From: Ga0077553 sp038215275
Lineage (GTDB): Bacteria; Acidobacteriota; Terriglobia; Bryobacterales; Bryobacteraceae
NCBI GenBank assembly: GCA_038215275.1
Contig: JBBQRA010000268.1
Location: 1-7,458 of the forward strand
Length of the DNA: 7,458 nt
Direction: 5' to 3'
The position numbers and the translations under genes were made by a program. Position 1 is the stretch's first letter. Every line of letters begins with the position of its first letter. Shown here piece by piece: positions 5,975-7,458 of this stretch. Under the pieces are notes generated by a model, which was not told the DNA's origin, searched no databases, and saw only the letters and a program-made list of their open reading frames with translations.

Positions 5975-6522
5975 GCACTCTGCTGAGCGAGGAAGTGACG
6001 GCGGAGCATGGCCCGTCCGCGGTGCAGGCGCTGTTTGGTAGCGTCTTCAGTAAGGCCGAGCAACTCCGCCGTTTCTGCTGTGGAGAGCTCTTCGCGGTCG
6101 CGTAGGAGCAGGACGGCGCGGTAGGTATCGGGGATGAGGCGGAGGGCGTCTTCGAGTTCGGCGGTAATTTCGTGTTGGAGGAGTTGAGTTTCGGGGTCGG
6201 GGCCGGCGGAGGAGAGGGGGAGGTCGTCGACAGGTATTTCGGCGATGGGCGCGAAGACGCTTTTGCGGCGTTTCATGAGGCAGCAGTTGCGGGCTATTGA
6301 GAACATCCAAGGCTTGATGCGTTGGGGGTCGTGGAGTTGACGCCAGTTTTGGGAGACCTTCAGAAGAGTATCCTGAGCGACTTCTTCGGCGTCTTCGCGT
6401 TGGCCGCACATGAGCCAAGTGTATTGGAAGACTTTGCGTTGGATGGTTTCGAGAAGTGGCGCGAGGGCCGATTCGTCACCGGCTAGAAGGCGTTGGGATA
6501 GTTCGACTTCGGAGGGGCTCAC
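5971..6522 (-). CDS. ECF-type RNA polymerase sigma factor (sigma-70 family)
   Basis: 183 aa, usual ECF size. Region 2 spans about 20-90 with GQREDAEEVAQDTLLKV (40-56) and KPWMFSIARNCCLMKRRK (70-87), covering core binding and -10 recognition. Region 4 spans about 123-178, with LRLIPDTYRAVLLLRDREEL (127-146) and the helix-turn-helix STAETAELLGLTEDATKQRLHRGRAMLRR, which reads the -35 element. I chose the GTG at 6522-6520 because it sits directly before the typical SPSEVELSQRLLAGDESA opening. The frame stays open upstream to a TTG at 6747, but that part overlaps a decayed vapC and does not look like a sigma factor. No ribosome binding site precedes the GTG; a -10-like TATACT lies 6 nt upstream. 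No anti-sigma gene lies alongside in the window. Its stop (TAG) overlaps the htpX stop. The target promoters are unknown. Confidence 0.92.
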   Translation of the reverse strand: MSPSEVELSQRLLAGDESALAPLLETIQRKVFQYTWLMCGQREDAEEVAQDTLLKVSQNWRQLHDPQRIKPWMFSIARNCCLMKRRKSVFAPIAEIPVDDLPLSSAGPDPETQLLQHEITAELEDALRLIPDTYRAVLLLRDREELSTAETAELLGLTEDATKQRLHRGRAMLRRHFLAQQSA

Positions 6523-6526
6523 TGAA

Positions 6527-6532
6527 AGTATA
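6527..6532 (-). promoter_or_regulatory. Candidate -10 element for the sigma factor gene
   Basis: On the minus strand the sequence reads TATACT, one mismatch from TATAAT, then six bases and the GTG start. Transcription would begin at or next to the GTG, giving a leaderless mRNA and explaining the missing ribosome binding site. No good -35 hexamer is seen at 16-18 bp spacing, so the call is tentative. Confidence 0.35.
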
Positions 6533-6648
6533 GTAGCGCGGGGGTGGGTGCCGCAGTTGGTGGCCGCTTCGCATGCTTGTGAACAGTTGCGGCAGATGCG
6601 CGTGGAAGCGCGATTCTCGAGGACCGCAGCAGAGCTGAAAGCTGATCG

Positions 6649-6853
6649 GTGATAGCCACCGACAGCATTACCTGGATCGCGTTTCTGCAGGGAGAAGGCG
6701 GTTGGGATCTGGGAGCGGGCGGGGCAACTCCGCGCGAACTTGGGCAATGCTCTGATTGCGCGGTGTTGTGTGGAGCGAGGGGTTCCGCTGCTTACTCAGG
6801 ATAAAGAATTTCAGTCGTTTGCCGAGGCGGTTGCGCTCCGGCTGGTGATCACC
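6649..6853 (+). pseudogene. vapC: Decayed VapC-type PIN-domain ribonuclease toxin
   Basis: From GTG 6649 the frame reads VIATDSITWIAFLQGEGGWD, the typical first strand and helix of a VapC PIN domain with its first acidic residue (Asp5); this frame then stops at 6802-6804. A second frame, +1 relative to it, reads WERAGQLRANLGNALIA (from 6710) and ERGVPLLTQDKEFQSFA (6773-6823), the typical C-terminal part of the same family. It lacks a clear stop and runs on into sequence antisense to the osmC-like gene. The two pieces together encode about 65-70 residues against about 130 in a complete VapC. The middle of the protein is therefore deleted, with a frame change between about 6685 and 6710. The third acidic position is also changed, since GDALIA is expected and GNALIA is found. 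No antitoxin is recognisable upstream. I judge it inactive; the end position is approximate. Confidence 0.75.
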
Positions 6854-6864
6854 GTGCCCGGCAC

Positions 6865-7269
6865 TCAGGCTGCGGCCAGGGTTTCGACCGTCAACTCGAT
6901 CGTAGGTGGGATGAGCATCGTGTTTTTAACGAGACACTTTTCGGCGGTTCGGCGGGCTCCTTCGAGGTGGGCGGGATCGGTGACTTCGGGGATGACGAGC
7001 CGGATGGTGAAGTGGCCTAGCCGGGCGGGGGCCGTGGCTTTGTCGGCGTCCACGAACACCTCCATCCCCTTAGCGGATTGGTTGTTGCGGCGGAGATAGT
7101 CCGCGGCGTAGTAGATCGTGCAGGTTCCGAGAGAGGCCAGGAGAAGCTCGGGCGGGGTCATGCCCTCGTCGGTGCCACTTTTCTCTACGGGCTGATCAAC
7201 GATGATCTGGTGGCCGCGGGATTCGGCGACGCAACGGGCGTCCGTTTCATAGGTCACTTTGCAGGTCAT
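6865..7269 (-). CDS. OsmC/Ohr-family peroxide-detoxification protein
   Basis: 134 aa, usual for the OsmC family of small cytosolic dimeric proteins that reduce organic hydroperoxides with two reactive cysteines. The first cysteine is Cys50 in ASLGTCTIYYAADYL (45-59) and the second Cys112 in AEKCLVKNTML (109-119); both positions match the family. Glu41 in TPPELLLASLG is at the usual active-site place, and GTDEGMTPPELL (32-43) is a hallmark. The frame is open up to 7413, but the ATG at 7269 gives the expected N-terminus (MTCKVTYETDARCVAE) and correct length; no strong ribosome binding site is visible there. It belongs to the wider OsmC/YhfA-like group; the preferred substrate cannot be told. 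Its 3' end meets the vapC remnant and its 5' end faces a PadR regulator across 109 bp, which might share control (inference). Confidence 0.88.
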   Translation of the reverse strand: MTCKVTYETDARCVAESRGHQIIVDQPVEKSGTDEGMTPPELLLASLGTCTIYYAADYLRRNNQSAKGMEVFVDADKATAPARLGHFTIRLVIPEVTDPAHLEGARRTAEKCLVKNTMLIPPTIELTVETLAAA

Positions 7270-7378
7270 ACCGATTACGATGCAGGTGGTGGGCAGATCG
7301 TGACAATCGCAAACAAGGTAAGAAACCTCTCGGGAACCTATTGGTAAGCTTTGATGTTGCATTCGCACACGAGCGACT
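7270..7378. promoter_or_regulatory. Divergent intergenic region between the osmC-like gene and the padR-type gene
   Basis: The 109 bp must contain the upstream signals of both genes. I see no convincing sigma-70 promoter on either strand. An imperfect 13-bp palindrome, GATCGTGACAATC (7296-7308), one arm mismatch around a central G, is the only operator-like candidate, and it is weak. The G excess of the neighbouring coding sequence is lower here (19 G against 12 C in 7261-7320). Confidence 0.3.
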
Positions 7379-7458
7379 TTGAACCAACAGAAACTGGATC
7401 TTCCACAAGGCACTTTAGACCTGATGGTGCTGCAAGCGCTGTCCGTGATGGCTCGCCG
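7379..7458 (+). CDS. PadR-family transcriptional regulator, N-terminal fragment (continues beyond right edge)
   Basis: The last 80 bases encode LNQQKLDLPQGTL followed by DLMVLQALSVMAR. The pattern LPQGTLDLMVLQAL is the characteristic opening of PadR-type winged-helix repressors, where the first helix follows a Q/K-GTLDxLIL motif. A TTG start at 7379 fits the usual distance of 6-10 residues before this motif; an in-frame TGA at 7352-7354 rules out a much longer N-terminus. No ATG is available in frame, and the ribosome binding site is weak. In Acidobacteria this PadR subgroup is often followed by a MacB/FtsX-like ABC permease gene (general knowledge), which would lie outside the window. Only 26 codons are visible, so the call rests on this one motif. 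Confidence 0.72.
   Translation, partial: MNQQKLDLPQGTLDLMVLQALSVMAR

Noticed and set aside
6530..6652. vapB antitoxin fragment ending in TGA that overlaps the vapC GTG
   Set aside because: A frame ending at 6652 has the GTGA overlap common in toxin-antitoxin operons, but its sequence shows no recognisable antitoxin fold and upstream it runs into the sigma gene.
6523..6747. Longer sigma factor with an N-terminal Cys cluster (C-x2-C-x3-C-x5-C)
   Set aside because: The frame is open, but the extension starts at a TTG inside the vapC remnant, and the sigma domain has a normal start at 6522. Four cysteines can arise by chance; conservation in relatives would be needed.
6740..7099. An intact 119-codon plus-strand gene
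   Set aside because: Only the first ~38 codons resemble a protein (VapC C-terminus); the rest is antisense to the osmC-like gene and represents read-through of a lost stop.

Overview
The window looks like a GC-rich chromosomal stretch from a soil or freshwater Acidobacteriota-type bacterium, possibly near Solibacter/Bryobacter. This is inference from the opening of a PadR regulator at the right edge, the style of the VapC remnant and the use of GTG/TTG starts. No rRNA or other taxonomic marker is present. All genes but the two at the edges are complete, and there is no gene-free stretch longer than about 220 bases.

Left half (1-3978, minus strand): a compact operon of overlapping genes for carotenoid synthesis. 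In transcription order it holds a geranylgeranyl-diphosphate-synthase-like prenyltransferase (crtE type), phytoene desaturase crtI, phytoene synthase crtB, and a membrane-anchored molybdopterin oxidoreductase of the sulfite oxidase fold that runs off the left edge. The first three would turn C5/C15 prenyl diphosphates into phytoene and then a red lycopene-type carotene. No cyclase is seen. The Mo enzyme is translationally coupled to crtB by an ATGA overlap, an unexpected partner. Divergently, after a 69-bp gap, lies a TIM-barrel sugar phosphate isomerase/epimerase (4048-4905, +).

Middle (4906-5974): a 217-bp leader-like intergenic region precedes the membrane metalloprotease gene htpX. It carries three copies of a 10-nt word arranged so that copy 2 can pair with copy 1 or with copy 3. 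The copy 2:3 pairing gives a 21-bp hairpin followed by a T tract, directly in front of the htpX ribosome binding site. This is the geometry of a transcription attenuator and is the most interesting candidate in the window.

Right half (5971-7458): an ECF-type sigma factor on the minus strand converges on htpX with overlapping stop codons, and may be read from a leaderless mRNA. Then come a decayed vapC (PIN toxin) pseudogene on plus, an OsmC-family peroxide-detoxification protein on minus, and, divergently, the first 26 codons of a PadR-family regulator.

Across the window the plus strand is strongly G over C whichever strand is coding. This explains the many long antisense open frames and suggests that plus is the leading strand.
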